Assembly: GCA_015660995.1 (NCBI GenBank)
Contig: JACTUC010000005.1
Location: 49,861 to 113,860, forward strand
Direction: 5' to 3'
Source of the DNA: Candidatus Methanomethylicaceae archaeon
Lineage (GTDB): Archaea > Thermoproteota > Methanomethylicia > Methanomethylicales > Methanomethylicaceae
Length of the DNA: 64,000 bases
In this document: in pieces, positions 20,458 to 30,646 of the stretch
How positions within the stretch are numbered: the first letter of the stretch is position 1
How the letters are laid out: each line of letters opens with the position of its first letter
Notes under the pieces: generated by a model
Database searches by the model: none
What the model was told of the DNA's origin: nothing
Seen by the model: the letters and a program-made list of their open reading frames with translations, nothing else
Position numbers and translations under genes: made by a program

Positions 20458-21248
20458 TGGAGCTCAAGAAGTCCAAGGCCTGCGTCCTGAGGGTTGGCGG
20501 CACGAACTGCGACCTAGAAGTGAAGGTCGCCCTCGAGGAGCTGGGCCTAAAAACAGACATCCTCCACATGAACCAGTTGGCAGATGGAACTCTTTCCAAT
20601 TACCAGATGCTCGTATTCCCGGGCGGGTTCTCCTATGGGGACTACGTCAGGGCAGGCGCAATCTGGGGCAAGGAGATCTTCACCAAGCTGAGGAAGGAGC
20701 TTGGCAAGTTCACAGATGATGGAAAGCTCGTGATCGGGATCTGCAACGGGTTCCAGGTTTTGGTTGAGGCGGGGCTTCTGCCAGGGAACAGCGTTGCAGG
20801 TGTCCCTACGGCATCACTCGCGAACAACTCTTCCGCGAAGTACGAGTGCAGGTGGATATACTTGAGGGTAGAAAGCAGACAGACCCCATTTGCACGGACG
20901 ATAAAAGTCTGGGATACCCTCTGGATGCCCATTGGTCATGGGGAGGGAAGGTTCATTCTACCCTCTGAGGAGGCACTTAACGAGCTAGTGAAGGAGAACC
21001 AAGTTATCTTTAGGTACGCGATGCCCGATGGCAGACCTGCCGATGGCAGATACCCCCACAACCCAAACGGTGCAGCGTATGATATAGCAGGCATATGCAA
21101 CAAGAAAGGCAATGTTATGGGAATGATGCCCCATCCTGAGAGGGCATTCTTCGGCTGGCAGACCCCCAGCCAGAGAGGGAAAAGGAAAGCCAGAGGAGAT
21201 GGCAGGTGCGTCTTCGAAGGTGCGGTCGAGTACATCAAGAAGTATTAG
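20457..21248 (+). CDS. purQ: FGAM synthase glutaminase subunit PurQ
   Basis: VLRVGGTNCDLEV, FPGGFSYGDYVRAGAIW, IGICNGFQVL, GMMPHPERAF. Confidence 0.95.
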   Translation: MELKKSKACVLRVGGTNCDLEVKVALEELGLKTDILHMNQLADGTLSNYQMLVFPGGFSYGDYVRAGAIWGKEIFTKLRKELGKFTDDGKLVIGICNGFQVLVEAGLLPGNSVAGVPTASLANNSSAKYECRWIYLRVESRQTPFARTIKVWDTLWMPIGHGEGRFILPSEEALNELVKENQVIFRYAMPDGRPADGRYPHNPNGAAYDIAGICNKKGNVMGMMPHPERAFFGWQTPSQRGKRKARGDGRCVFEGAVEYIKKY

Positions 21249-21282
21249 ACCGACATTCTTTGCAGAAAAGGATAAGAAGAAA

Positions 21283-21918
21283 TTACCTATAATCCGTCCT
21301 TCTGCCAGTCACTAGGTAGATCACTTCGCTCGAGATGTAGCAAGCATGATCCGCAAGCCTCTCTATAATCCTGGCTGTCAAGCCGTTGAAGAGTATGCAT
21401 TCGGTCTTGGATGTTGGTTTAGTCCTGTGCATTGACAGGATCATCCTGTACCTCTGGTCGATTGAATCATCGCTTTTTATTATCTCGGCAGCCTTTTTGG
21501 CATCACGCTCGAAGTACGCCTTAAGGCTCTGCCTTACCATCTCCCGGGCGTCATCGAGCAGGGCAGAGACTTCTTTTACATCGCAGGATTTCACTTCAAA
21601 TTCATCAAGGGTTTCAATAACGTTATATAAGTACCTGCATACCCTGGAGAGGTCATAGGATAGCTTCATGGCGACTGTTACGGCCCTCAGATCGCTGGCG
21701 AAGGGCTGGTATCGTATTATCGAACCTACGCACATCTCCATCACATCATCCTCCTTGAGCTGGATGCTCTTGGAGAACTCGTAGGCGGTAGATCTCAGCC
21801 CCTGTTTCTTGTTTTTGAGGGCATCCTGCACAATTGCGCCAAGGGTTTCGTTGATCTCCTGCATCTGCGCTATCATGGCATTTATCCTATTCAGATATTC
21901 AAGATCTGTTGTCATCAT
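21283..21918 (-). CDS. phoU: Phosphate transport regulator PhoU
   Basis: PhoU helical repeats ([34 protein letters not shown]...[23 protein letters not shown]), downstream of pstSCAB. Confidence 0.92.
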   Translation of the reverse strand: MMTTDLEYLNRINAMIAQMQEINETLGAIVQDALKNKKQGLRSTAYEFSKSIQLKEDDVMEMCVGSIIRYQPFASDLRAVTVAMKLSYDLSRVCRYLYNVIETLDEFEVKSCDVKEVSALLDDAREMVRQSLKAYFERDAKKAAEIIKSDDSIDQRYRMILSMHRTKPTSKTECILFNGLTARIIERLADHACYISSEVIYLVTGRRTDYR

Positions 21919-22670
21919 CCAAACCTACCTGTAATGTATCTTTCAGTGAGCTGGTTCTTTGGGGATTCGAAGATATTGGCAGTTTGGTCGAACTCGATGA
22001 GCTCTCCCAGATAGAAGAACGCTGTCATATCTGATATGCGGGCAGCCTGCTGGACATTGTGCGTGATGATTATGACTGTGGTCTCGTTCTTAAGCTTCTT
22101 GACCAGTTCCTCGATTTTCGCTGTGGAGGCGGGATCCAAGGCTGATGATGGCTCATCCATCAGTATAACCTCGGGATTCATGGCAAGCGCACGCGCAATG
22201 CATAGGCGCTGCTGCTGCCCGCCAGAAAGGCTTGCGCCAGATTTCTTTAGATCGTCTTTCACCTCTTCCCACAAGCCGACAGATTTCAGGTTCGCGTCGG
22301 AGAGCTCGCTAAGCTCCTGTTTCTTGTAGGTGCCTAGAAGCTTCAATCCAGCAACAACATTATCAGCCACTGACATATTGGGGAAGGGGTTGGGCTTCTG
22401 AAAGACCATCCCCACCTTCCGCCGGACATCCATGGGATCCATTGTGCCATAAATATCAGCCCCGTCCAAGAGCACCTTCCCAGAGACTTTTGCGCCTGGC
22501 ACAAGCTCGTGCATCCTGTTTATGCACCGTATGAATGTGGATTTCCCGCAACCAGAGGGTCCAATTACGGCAGTGACCATCTTCTCAGGAATCTTTACGT
22601 TAACGTTCTTGAGAGCCTGCTTCTGGTAGAACCACGCATTGAGATCCTGGACGTCCAGCTTAGTTTGCAT
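21915..22670 (-). CDS. pstB: Phosphate ABC transporter ATPase
   Basis: [67 protein letters not shown]. Confidence 0.97.
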   Translation of the reverse strand: MQTKLDVQDLNAWFYQKQALKNVNVKIPEKMVTAVIGPSGCGKSTFIRCINRMHELVPGAKVSGKVLLDGADIYGTMDPMDVRRKVGMVFQKPNPFPNMSVADNVVAGLKLLGTYKKQELSELSDANLKSVGLWEEVKDDLKKSGASLSGGQQQRLCIARALAMNPEVILMDEPSSALDPASTAKIEELVKKLKNETTVIIITHNVQQAARISDMTAFFYLGELIEFDQTANIFESPKNQLTERYITGRFG

Positions 22671-22674
22671 TCTT

Positions 22675-23523
22675 TCAAAAACCTTCCTTATATTTTGGTT
22701 TTGTATAAACTCGCACTATAATGTTTATCGCCACAACGATCAACGCCAAGAACAGTGCAGCACCCCAAGCCTGTGTTACCAGGTTCGGGTAACCGCTCAA
22801 GGCGTAATTGTAGATGAGAACCTGCAAACTTGCCATCGGCTGGTTGATGCCGGTGGGCCAAAAATTGCTGAAGAGAGCCGTAAAGAGGAGGGGGGCGGTC
22901 TCGCCGCTGATCCTAGCAAAGGCCAAGAGGGAGCCCGTTAGAACGCCACCCTTGGCTATCGCCAGGACAATCCTTGTCGTCCTTATCCACTTCGGGACCC
23001 CCAGGGCTATGGCTGCCTCGCGAATGTCATTGGAGATCACCCGCATAGATTCCTCCGTAGCTTTTCCAACCAAGGGGATCATCATCAGGCCCAAGGCTAG
23101 GGCAGAGGCAATGGCAGTATAATGGCGGTCAGTGGCAGACTGTGACAGTGCTATGATAATTGTGGCATAGGCGAACAATCCCAGTATTAGCGACGGGATT
23201 CCGGACAAGGACTCCACTGTAGTTCTTACCATTGAGGCGAACCAACCCTCCTGGCCGTACTCCGAGAGGTACATGCCTGTGAGGACCCCCAGGGGTATAC
23301 CGAATAGGCATGCCATGCCGTTGATGATGAACGTCCCAAGGATAGCATTGCCTATGCCGCCCTGGATCACCGGGGAGACTAGGAAGCTAATATTCCAGGC
23401 GGCGAGACCATTGTATATCACATCTCCTATGATCCAAAGGAGGGGGATTATTACAGCAGCAGTAACCAAGAAGCATAGGATCTTCACGAAAGTCTCTTTG
23501 CGCTTTCTTGATAGCAGGTGCAT
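22675..23523 (-). CDS. pstA: Phosphate ABC transporter permease PstA
   Basis: PstA-type permease ([67 protein letters not shown]). Confidence 0.95.
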   Translation of the reverse strand: MHLLSRKRKETFVKILCFLVTAAVIIPLLWIIGDVIYNGLAAWNISFLVSPVIQGGIGNAILGTFIINGMACLFGIPLGVLTGMYLSEYGQEGWFASMVRTTVESLSGIPSLILGLFAYATIIIALSQSATDRHYTAIASALALGLMMIPLVGKATEESMRVISNDIREAAIALGVPKWIRTTRIVLAIAKGGVLTGSLLAFARISGETAPLLFTALFSNFWPTGINQPMASLQVLIYNYALSGYPNLVTQAWGAALFLALIVVAINIIVRVYTKPKYKEGF

Positions 23524-24461
23524 TAGCCAAAACCTCTCTTGGAGGTCCTTTTTATGAGAGACCGCGAGATAAAATTCACGGCGAGGCTAATGACCATAAG
23601 GATCAGGGCCATTTCTAGTAGCGCACTAAACTCGAGACCACCGGCTTCTCCCACTGCGCCCGCAATCTTGCTGGTGATAGTCGTGGCAGGTGCGAAGATC
23701 GAGTACCCAGAGAAGGGCCAATAGTAACTATTCCCGATGACCATGGTCACTGCCATAGTCTCCCCCAGTGCTCTGCCTAATCCTAAGATCACGGCAGCTA
23801 CTATTCCTAGGCGGGCGAATGGTAGACCCAGATGGCGGATGGTTTCTGACTTGGTTGCGCCTAGTGAAATCATTCCTTCCTTCAAAGGCACTGGAGTCTT
23901 TGATAAAAGTTCAATCGTAATTGCAGTGATTATCGGGATTACCATTATCGTGAGTATCACAATGGCGAGGAAGATGCTTAATCCGTAGGCAGGACCAGAG
24001 AAAAGGGGGATGAAGCCTATGGCACCGATTATCGGCTGCTCCACATTTGTCTTGATCAATGGCGCAATTATCCATAGCCCCCATATGCCATAGATAACGC
24101 TCGGGATGGCAGCGAGCAGGTCAATGAAGAGGGAGAGAACTAGTTTGGATCGGGCTGGAGCATACTCTGTGAAGAATATGGCGATACCTATGCTCAGTGG
24201 TATTGCCACTAGTGTCGCGACAGCTGCGGATATTAACGTACCGGCAATGGCTGGCAGGGCGCCAAAGATGTTATTGTTCGGATCCCAGACTAGCCCCGTT
24301 AAAAAACTCCAGCCATTCTGATAGATGGATGGAAGTGATGTCTCAAAAAGCATGAGGAAGATTGCTACGAAAAGCCCCACGACAATAAGAGAACACGCGA
24401 TTAGGAAGTACTTGAACAAAGAGTCCTGAAGTTTAAAAAAATGGGATTTCCTGGCCTTCAT
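23523..24461 (-). CDS. pstC: Phosphate ABC transporter permease PstC
   Basis: AAIPSVIYGIWGLWIIAPL, GATKSETIRHLGLPFARLGIVAAVILGLGRALGETMAVTMVIGN. Confidence 0.95.
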   Translation of the reverse strand: MKARKSHFFKLQDSLFKYFLIACSLIVVGLFVAIFLMLFETSLPSIYQNGWSFLTGLVWDPNNNIFGALPAIAGTLISAAVATLVAIPLSIGIAIFFTEYAPARSKLVLSLFIDLLAAIPSVIYGIWGLWIIAPLIKTNVEQPIIGAIGFIPLFSGPAYGLSIFLAIVILTIMVIPIITAITIELLSKTPVPLKEGMISLGATKSETIRHLGLPFARLGIVAAVILGLGRALGETMAVTMVIGNSYYWPFSGYSIFAPATTITSKIAGAVGEAGGLEFSALLEMALILMVISLAVNFISRSLIKRTSKRGFG

Positions 24462-24474
24462 TAATATCCGGGCT

Positions 24475-25602
24475 CTATTTGTTCTGTTGATATATGGTTA
24501 TCGCTGAGCCACCGTAGGTCAGGGTATTTATCGCATTATTGGCAAGAGTGACAATTGAGCTGGGCAGCTGTGGATAGTAAAGAGGCGGTCCGTATACTTG
24601 CCCCTTGTTAACGCACCACGAGATAAAGTTCGCCAAGTCTATTGCCTTGTCATGCCCCAGGTATGTCATGTTTGTATAGACAAAGATGTAAGTGAAAGAA
24701 GAGATGGGATAGACGTTGCTCCCTGGCAAGTTGACTATTAGGTTGCCTATGTTGCTCTGCAGAAGGGGTGCGCCGGCATTTGTTGCTGCAGCGATGGTCG
24801 TTAGGCTTGGAGTAACGAACTGACCATCATGGTCTTGGATATTGGCAAAGGTAATAGCATTTGAGGCAGCATAGAAGTATTCAATGTACCCAATTGAGCC
24901 CGATATCTGTTTGACTACAGCTGCTACGCCGCTATTCTGAGCCCCAGACTGCTGACCATTAGGCCAATTTATTGTGTTTCCATGGCCTGACACCCAAACA
25001 TTGCTGGCATTGGAGAGGTAGGAGCTGACGATGTTGGTTGTTCCGCTTGAGTCCGAGCGGTGAACTGGGACTATAGCCATGTTAGGCATAGTGAATCCTG
25101 GATTCAGTGACTGAATCTGGGGGTCATTCCAATTGGTTATGTTGCCCTGGAAGATTTCAGCGATCACATTGGCTGTCAGGTTCAGACCCGAAGGTATACC
25201 AGGGAGATTGTAGGCCATGGTTACGCCACCGCATGCCTCGGGTATCTCGACAATGTTGGTGTAGGTTGCCAGCTGGGCGCTTGTCAAGGGTGGATCCGAA
25301 CCGGCGAAGTCAAAGGTGTAATTGAACAGATTCTTTTGTCCGGTTCCGCTGCCCACGGACTGGTAGGTAATCTGAACAGTCGGGTTCAGATTGTAGAAGT
25401 ATGCGGTCCAGTTTGACATGAGCGGGTATACAAAAGAGGAGCCTCCACCAGTCAACGAAGCTGCAGGCAATGTGTTGTTAGTTGTGCCACCAAAGGGATT
25501 GTCAATGGCAATGTAGGCACCGACTGCGATAATTACAATAATGATTGCGGCAATGACTGCATAAACAGTATTGCTCAGACCTTTATTGCTGTTTTTTATC
25601 AT
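24475..25602 (-). CDS. pstS: Phosphate-binding protein PstS
   Basis: Signal/TM, LTGGGSSFVYPLMSNW, SVGSGTGQKNL, FAGSDPPLT, VHRSDSSGTTNI. Confidence 0.95.
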   Translation of the reverse strand: MIKNSNKGLSNTVYAVIAAIIIVIIAVGAYIAIDNPFGGTTNNTLPAASLTGGGSSFVYPLMSNWTAYFYNLNPTVQITYQSVGSGTGQKNLFNYTFDFAGSDPPLTSAQLATYTNIVEIPEACGGVTMAYNLPGIPSGLNLTANVIAEIFQGNITNWNDPQIQSLNPGFTMPNMAIVPVHRSDSSGTTNIVSSYLSNASNVWVSGHGNTINWPNGQQSGAQNSGVAAVVKQISGSIGYIEYFYAASNAITFANIQDHDGQFVTPSLTTIAAATNAGAPLLQSNIGNLIVNLPGSNVYPISSFTYIFVYTNMTYLGHDKAIDLANFISWCVNKGQVYGPPLYYPQLPSSIVTLANNAINTLTYGGSAITIYQQNK

Positions 25603-25675
25603 AATAGATTCCCGTGTTCACAGGAGGTGTAAATGGATATATTTCCTTCCCAAATAGTATATATAAAATAAAAAC

Positions 25676-25704
25676 GAATATATACTTCAAAGGTTGATAT
25701 ATTC
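25676..25704. promoter_or_regulatory. Inverted repeat GAATATAT-N13-ATATATTC in the pstS/AbrB-PhoU divergent promoter region
   Basis: Perfect 8-bp arms read directly from the sequence; lies between divergent phosphate genes. Confidence 0.55.
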
Positions 25705-25723
25705 TTTAAGGAAGGGCTGGGGA

Positions 25724-26737
25724 ATGGGTATCAGGAGAGTACAGAAGGTAGGTAAATCTACATACACAGTCTCACTTCCCCAAGATTGGGTGAAGGCCAA
25801 GAGCCTCGCTCCAAAGGCAGAGGTGGACGTCCGCTCGCTGCCCGATGGCAGTTTGAGGGTCGCTACGCTCGACTCGATCAAGAATGATTCCAAGACAAGG
25901 GAGATAGTGATAGCTCCAAGGGATCCTGACTCAGGTTTCATAATAAGAAAAGCACTCGCTGCGTATGTGTCCAATTACGACGTGATCAAGCTAGACCTCT
26001 CCAAAGTAACCCTAGAGCCGGGTGGTAAGGAGAAGATCAGGAAGATAATAAAGAGCAAAATGGCTGGTGGCGAGATTATAGAGGAGAGCGTGAACCAGAT
26101 AACCATACAGATTCTACTAAGGCCCTATGAGTTCCCCCTGGACAAGCTTCTCCTCAGGATGGCCACCATGGCGCGCGACATGATGGCGGATGTGAGCAGG
26201 GGTATAAACGAGAGAGCAAGGAGCATGCTTGAGGATGTTACCGAGAGGGACGAGGATGTGGACAAGCTCTACTTCATGGCAAGTAGATGGCTGACCAGCA
26301 TGATTGGCGACCAAGCTTCGCTTCAGAACTATGGCCTCAAGCAAGCCAAAGACTGCCTGGAGTATGGGCTCGCCTTCAGGCACATGGAGAGGATCGCTGA
26401 CCACATCAACAGGATCGCTAGCAATTTCCTTGTCGTGATCGATGAGGTAGACAGGGATACCGGCACCTCTTTCGCAACAGTCCTTGATGGAGCGAGTGGG
26501 GTCCTCATAAGATCCGTTAATTGCCTTCAGAGCGGCAGCCTGCAGGAGGCCAACAGGTCGATACATGATGCGAGGAAAGTCATCCTTTCAGCTGAGGACC
26601 TGATGAACAAGATCGTAGAGCTAAAAATGAAGGCAAAAACAATTGGAGCCCTCATAATTGTTGTAGATAGCATAAAAAGGATTACTGAGTATGGCATAGG
26701 GATTTCTGAGATTGCTTTCGATCTCCATGCAGATTGA
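25724..26737 (+). CDS. AbrB/SpoVT-PhoU domain regulator
   Basis: MGIRRVQKVGKSTYTVSLPQDWVKAKSLAPKAEVDVRSLPDGSLRV (swapped-hairpin AbrB) followed by PhoU-like helices; divergent from pst. Track start at 25694 uses a TTG. Confidence 0.88.
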   Translation: MGIRRVQKVGKSTYTVSLPQDWVKAKSLAPKAEVDVRSLPDGSLRVATLDSIKNDSKTREIVIAPRDPDSGFIIRKALAAYVSNYDVIKLDLSKVTLEPGGKEKIRKIIKSKMAGGEIIEESVNQITIQILLRPYEFPLDKLLLRMATMARDMMADVSRGINERARSMLEDVTERDEDVDKLYFMASRWLTSMIGDQASLQNYGLKQAKDCLEYGLAFRHMERIADHINRIASNFLVVIDEVDRDTGTSFATVLDGASGVLIRSVNCLQSGSLQEANRSIHDARKVILSAEDLMNKIVELKMKAKTIGALIIVVDSIKRITEYGIGISEIAFDLHAD

Positions 26738-26750
26738 GAAAAGGGAATAA

Positions 26751-27356
26751 TTAGATGGACTTCACGACGTCATTAAGGCCTTTTTTCCTGTGCCTTGGCG
26801 ATTTCTTTTCCTTTGGGTAGCCGAAGCCTAATACGCCCGCAAGCTGCATTTCCTCCCGCTTTGCGCCCAGAAGATCAGAAAAGTCGTTATCCATGAGCAG
26901 CGGCACGCCAAACCAACAACCTCCAATTCCTAGGCCCGTTGCTGCTAGCAGCATATTTTCAATGGCTGCTGCGACGCTCTGATGCGCCCATAGCTCCTCG
27001 ATTCGGGGAATGGTGCAGAACCTCTGCCTCAAGTCTACAAAAACAGCTACATAGAAGGGTGCCTTGAAGAGCCCCGCCTCAGCGTCCTTTAACCACTTAT
27101 CTATTCGCTCATTGGACCATGGTTTTTTTAGCATCTTGCTGAAGTAGACCTTCTGGGCTTCTGTGAGAAGGTCATAGAGCTTATTTCTCTTCACCACCGA
27201 ATCGACCGTAACGAAGATCCACTGTTCGCTTCCTGAAGCGGTTGGAGCCCTGATCGCAGACTCGAGGATCCGCTCTTTCTCCTCTTTCTTTAATGGGGTT
27301 TCCCTGAACTCCCTGACCATTGTCCTATTATTCATAGTGTCGAAGAGATCTGCCAT
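26751..27356 (-). CDS. Nitroreductase-family protein
   Basis: MNNRTMVREFRETPLKKEEKERILESAIRAPTASGSEQWIFV, ENMLLAATGLGIGGCWFG. Confidence 0.9.
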   Translation of the reverse strand: MADLFDTMNNRTMVREFRETPLKKEEKERILESAIRAPTASGSEQWIFVTVDSVVKRNKLYDLLTEAQKVYFSKMLKKPWSNERIDKWLKDAEAGLFKAPFYVAVFVDLRQRFCTIPRIEELWAHQSVAAAIENMLLAATGLGIGGCWFGVPLLMDNDFSDLLGAKREEMQLAGVLGFGYPKEKKSPRHRKKGLNDVVKSI

Positions 27357-27642
27357 TAAGTCGCACCACTAGTGCAAATATTCATAGGTTCTTTTATACG
27401 GGTTGTGCTAATCCGAAATATCTGTTGTAACACTACCAAATTATGTCTTTTTTCATTTCGACATCTAGTATGTGTATATGATTTTTTTTGGGAATAATAG
27501 GTAATTGAGCATTACGAAGCGGATCCTTTGTTTCTGATCAGTCCTTGGAAAGGTGTTTTTGGTGCAGAATCGCAATTCCCTTAATTCCACTGCGGCCTGC
27601 CAACTCCTTTAGCAAAATGCCCTCATGAGAAGATCGGCATTA

Positions 27643-28131
27643 CTAGATGACTACAAAGTGAAGTAAGATTAGTTGCCCCCACTCGTCTCCTCCTGCTACG
27701 GTGTAAATTCCAGACGAGAAATTGCTGAATTCCGTATGACCCAATAGGCCTCCTGTCCAGTACCCGCTTGCCGTCACGCTAGAGACCATTGACAGGTTGA
27801 AATTGGGGTACGGAGCGTTCACACTGGCCATGTCACTTATGGGCTGGAAGGTATAGGAGATTATATCCAATAGAATATCAGGGCACATATAAGTGCCGGG
27901 TTGGTAGAGTTTCAGAGCTTCCTCGTTGATGAGTGTCTCGAGGGTCTGCCTCTCGCCTACCTTTATCCTAGGGATTTCCACCATCGATTCAAAGTAGTCA
28001 TTGAGTTTATCCATCATGTCTTTTGTTTTCAGGTCGTTAAGGTACTCTCTCTTTCCTTTCTTGTTTCTTGTTGATGTTTCAGCCTTGGTGATGAAGTCCT
28101 TGACCGTTACTCTCTGGCAGTACTGTATCAC
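27643..28131 (-). CDS. Hypothetical protein (162 aa)
   Basis: Isolated ORF, no family recognised; flanked by AT-rich intergenic DNA. Confidence 0.45.
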   Translation of the reverse strand: MIQYCQRVTVKDFITKAETSTRNKKGKREYLNDLKTKDMMDKLNDYFESMVEIPRIKVGERQTLETLINEEALKLYQPGTYMCPDILLDIISYTFQPISDMASVNAPYPNFNLSMVSSVTASGYWTGGLLGHTEFSNFSSGIYTVAGGDEWGQLILLHFVVI

Positions 28132-28324
28132 AAAATCATCAATGAGATAGCGGTAAAGCTCTTGGAAGTCGCAAAATTAGATTAATAACTAACTCTGCTT
28201 ACAAATCTTTAGACTCTCAGTTTTTCGGATTGATCAAATGTTTATTAATTCTAATTTTTGAGTGGACCATCAACCATCATCAGAATTGAATTTTATTAGT
28301 TGAAGAAGGTGTAAGTTTATAATA

Positions 28325-28346
28325 ATATCCTCTACTGGTAGGATAT
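28325..28346. promoter_or_regulatory. Inverted repeat ATATCCT-N8-AGGATAT upstream of the CaCA-family exchanger
   Basis: Perfect 7-bp arms just downstream of a TATA-like tttataataa and upstream of the gene start. Confidence 0.45.
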
Positions 28347-28372
28347 CATAAATCATAATAGCTAAAAATGAG

Positions 28373-29395
28373 TTGAGAACCACATCAGTTCGTGATCCCA
28401 TGCTAGAGAATGTCGCAGGTCTCATCTTCGGCATGGCTATCGTATTTGTTGGTTCTCTACTCTTCGTAAATGCAATTGAGTATCTCGGCTTCAGGTTTCA
28501 GCTGGGGGGTTCATTTGTCTCTGCCACCCTCAGCCCCCTTTTCACATCACTCCCTGAGATGATAATATTCCTCGTAGCAATATTCAGCTTAGGGGGGATA
28601 AGCGGGCAGGAGATCGGGGTGGGTACGCTCTTTGGGGAGCCATTCATGGCCTCAAGCCTTTCATACGGCCTGGTGGGCCTGGTAGCGATAATTGGCTATA
28701 GGCTGAAAAAGAGGCAGGATACGGTGCTGGAGGTTAGTAAGCACCTCGTACTCCCCTACGCTTTCATAATCATCCTCTTCCCCGCAACATTGATTCCATC
28801 TTTGTTCAACAGCAGCATTGTGAGGTATGGCTTTGCGCTCCTCTTTTTCGGGGCGTACGCGGTCTATGTCATATTAACTGTCAGGACGAAGAACCTTGAG
28901 TCCATTGAGGAGGCGGAGGACCCTTACATTGGCAGGTTCGTTAGCCACCTGACCTATGGAGGGATAGTCCAGCTGATAGCCGCTGTAGCCCTCATATACT
29001 TCGCTTCAACACAGATGGTCGCATCGGTAAAGGCTATCGCTGAGGCTATAGGAATCAGCGCACTAGGGCTCTCGATAATCCTCATCCCTGCAGCAACAGC
29101 AATACCGGAGACCGCAAGCGCGATCATATGGACGTGGAGCGGCAAGGACACGCTGGGTGTTGGTGCACTTGTGGGCGAGAAGATCCTCTTTGCAACCTTC
29201 TATCCTGCTTTGGGACTTTTGCTGACAGCATGGATCCTAGACATTTATGCCTATGTTAGCGTTGCAGCAACAACCGTTGTATCACTAATTCTCCTCTACT
29301 TCGTCTATAAGCAGAGGATCCCTTGGTACGCAATGCTATCAGGACTTGCCTTTTTCATTGCCTACGCTGTGATAATCTTCTTCCGTCCAGTATAA
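28373..29395 (+). CDS. Sodium/calcium exchanger (CaCA) family membrane protein
   Basis: Two alpha-repeat-like motifs (SATLSPLFTSLPEMIIFLVAIF and IPAATAIPETASAIIWTWSGKDTLGVGALVGEKI). Start is TTG 28373 or ATG 28400. Confidence 0.8.
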   Translation: MRTTSVRDPMLENVAGLIFGMAIVFVGSLLFVNAIEYLGFRFQLGGSFVSATLSPLFTSLPEMIIFLVAIFSLGGISGQEIGVGTLFGEPFMASSLSYGLVGLVAIIGYRLKKRQDTVLEVSKHLVLPYAFIIILFPATLIPSLFNSSIVRYGFALLFFGAYAVYVILTVRTKNLESIEEAEDPYIGRFVSHLTYGGIVQLIAAVALIYFASTQMVASVKAIAEAIGISALGLSIILIPAATAIPETASAIIWTWSGKDTLGVGALVGEKILFATFYPALGLLLTAWILDIYAYVSVAATTVVSLILLYFVYKQRIPWYAMLSGLAFFIAYAVIIFFRPV

Positions 29396-29410
29396 TGATG
29401 ACTGCATATG

Positions 29411-30571
29411 CTATGGGATTTTGCCCATGAACTTTTCCATCCTGTCCATAGCCTCTTCTAGGTACTTCATGGCGGTTGCGTAGCAGAGCCTCAGGTGATT
29501 CACCCCGTACTTACCGAATGTCGAGCCCGGCACCGCCGCGACTTTAGCCTCCAACAATAGTTTCTCGGAGAGAGTGACGTCGCCCCTGCCTTTAACCCTT
29601 GGGAAGATGTAGAATGCTCCTCCAGGTTTTGAAACTTCCATCCCATCCATATTTCTCAGCCTGCCGTAGACGTAGTTCCGCCTCGACTCGTACTCACTCC
29701 TCATAGCCTCGATTGAAACCTTACTGCGCGGATCTCCGAGAGCCTTTGCTACCGCGTACTGTCCAAACGACATTGGGCACGCGTCAAGGTACATCTGGAG
29801 CTTGGTCATCTTCGCGATGGTCGATTCGTCCGCGACAGCGTAGCCTAGCCTCCAGCCAGTCATGGCATAGGTCTTGGAGAAGCTGTTTATGGTCACTACC
29901 CTCTCTGACATTCCATTCAGCGAGGCCAAGCTCACATGCTCCTCGCCGTCATAGATCACTTTCTCGTAGACCTCGTCGGAGATGACCCTCAAATTTCGCT
30001 CTGCTGCTATCTCTGCGATCTCCTCGAGGTCTTTCCTTCGGAGCACTGAACCCGTAGGGTTGTTGGGTGAGTTGATGATTATACAGCGGGTTTTACGCGT
30101 CATCGCCTTTCTCAGGTCTTCCGGAGCAACACGGAACCCCCTGCCGATGTATGTGCCGACCTCAACCGCCTTGCCCCCGACGAGCCTCACTGCCGCGCTG
30201 TGCGTGACGAAGCAAGGGGAGGGAATGAGGACCTCTTCCCCCTCCCTCAGGAAGGTTGATAGGGAGAGCAAGAAAGCTTGGTTCCCACCGGCCGTGACCA
30301 TTATATTCTTGTCGGGGTCAGCCTGTATCCGGTTATCCTTCAGGAGCTTGACAGAGATCGCATCCCTTAGTATCTTGAGACCGTTGTTGGGGGTGTAGTG
30401 GGACATCCCCAGGTCCAAAGCCTCTTTGGCGTATTCCTTGATATGTGAGGGGGTGTCGAAGTCTGGCTCGCCTATTCCCAAGGAGATGACACCCTTGTGC
30501 CTACCCGCAAGTTCGAAGAGTCGCCTTATCCCCGACGGGGGGATTTCATCAAGCCTATCCGGGATCGACAT
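29411..30571 (-). CDS. Class I/II PLP aminotransferase (aspartate aminotransferase-like)
   Basis: GIGEPDFDTPSHI, NSPNNPTGSVL, SFSKTYAMTGWRLGYAV. Confidence 0.93.
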   Translation of the reverse strand: MSIPDRLDEIPPSGIRRLFELAGRHKGVISLGIGEPDFDTPSHIKEYAKEALDLGMSHYTPNNGLKILRDAISVKLLKDNRIQADPDKNIMVTAGGNQAFLLSLSTFLREGEEVLIPSPCFVTHSAAVRLVGGKAVEVGTYIGRGFRVAPEDLRKAMTRKTRCIIINSPNNPTGSVLRRKDLEEIAEIAAERNLRVISDEVYEKVIYDGEEHVSLASLNGMSERVVTINSFSKTYAMTGWRLGYAVADESTIAKMTKLQMYLDACPMSFGQYAVAKALGDPRSKVSIEAMRSEYESRRNYVYGRLRNMDGMEVSKPGGAFYIFPRVKGRGDVTLSEKLLLEAKVAAVPGSTFGKYGVNHLRLCYATAMKYLEEAMDRMEKFMGKIP

Positions 30572-30646
30572 CTTTGACCAACCATTCAGAAAGCGTTGGA
30601 TGGACTAAAAAGCATTCTGGACATCGGAGGCTGTCTATTGGCAGGG

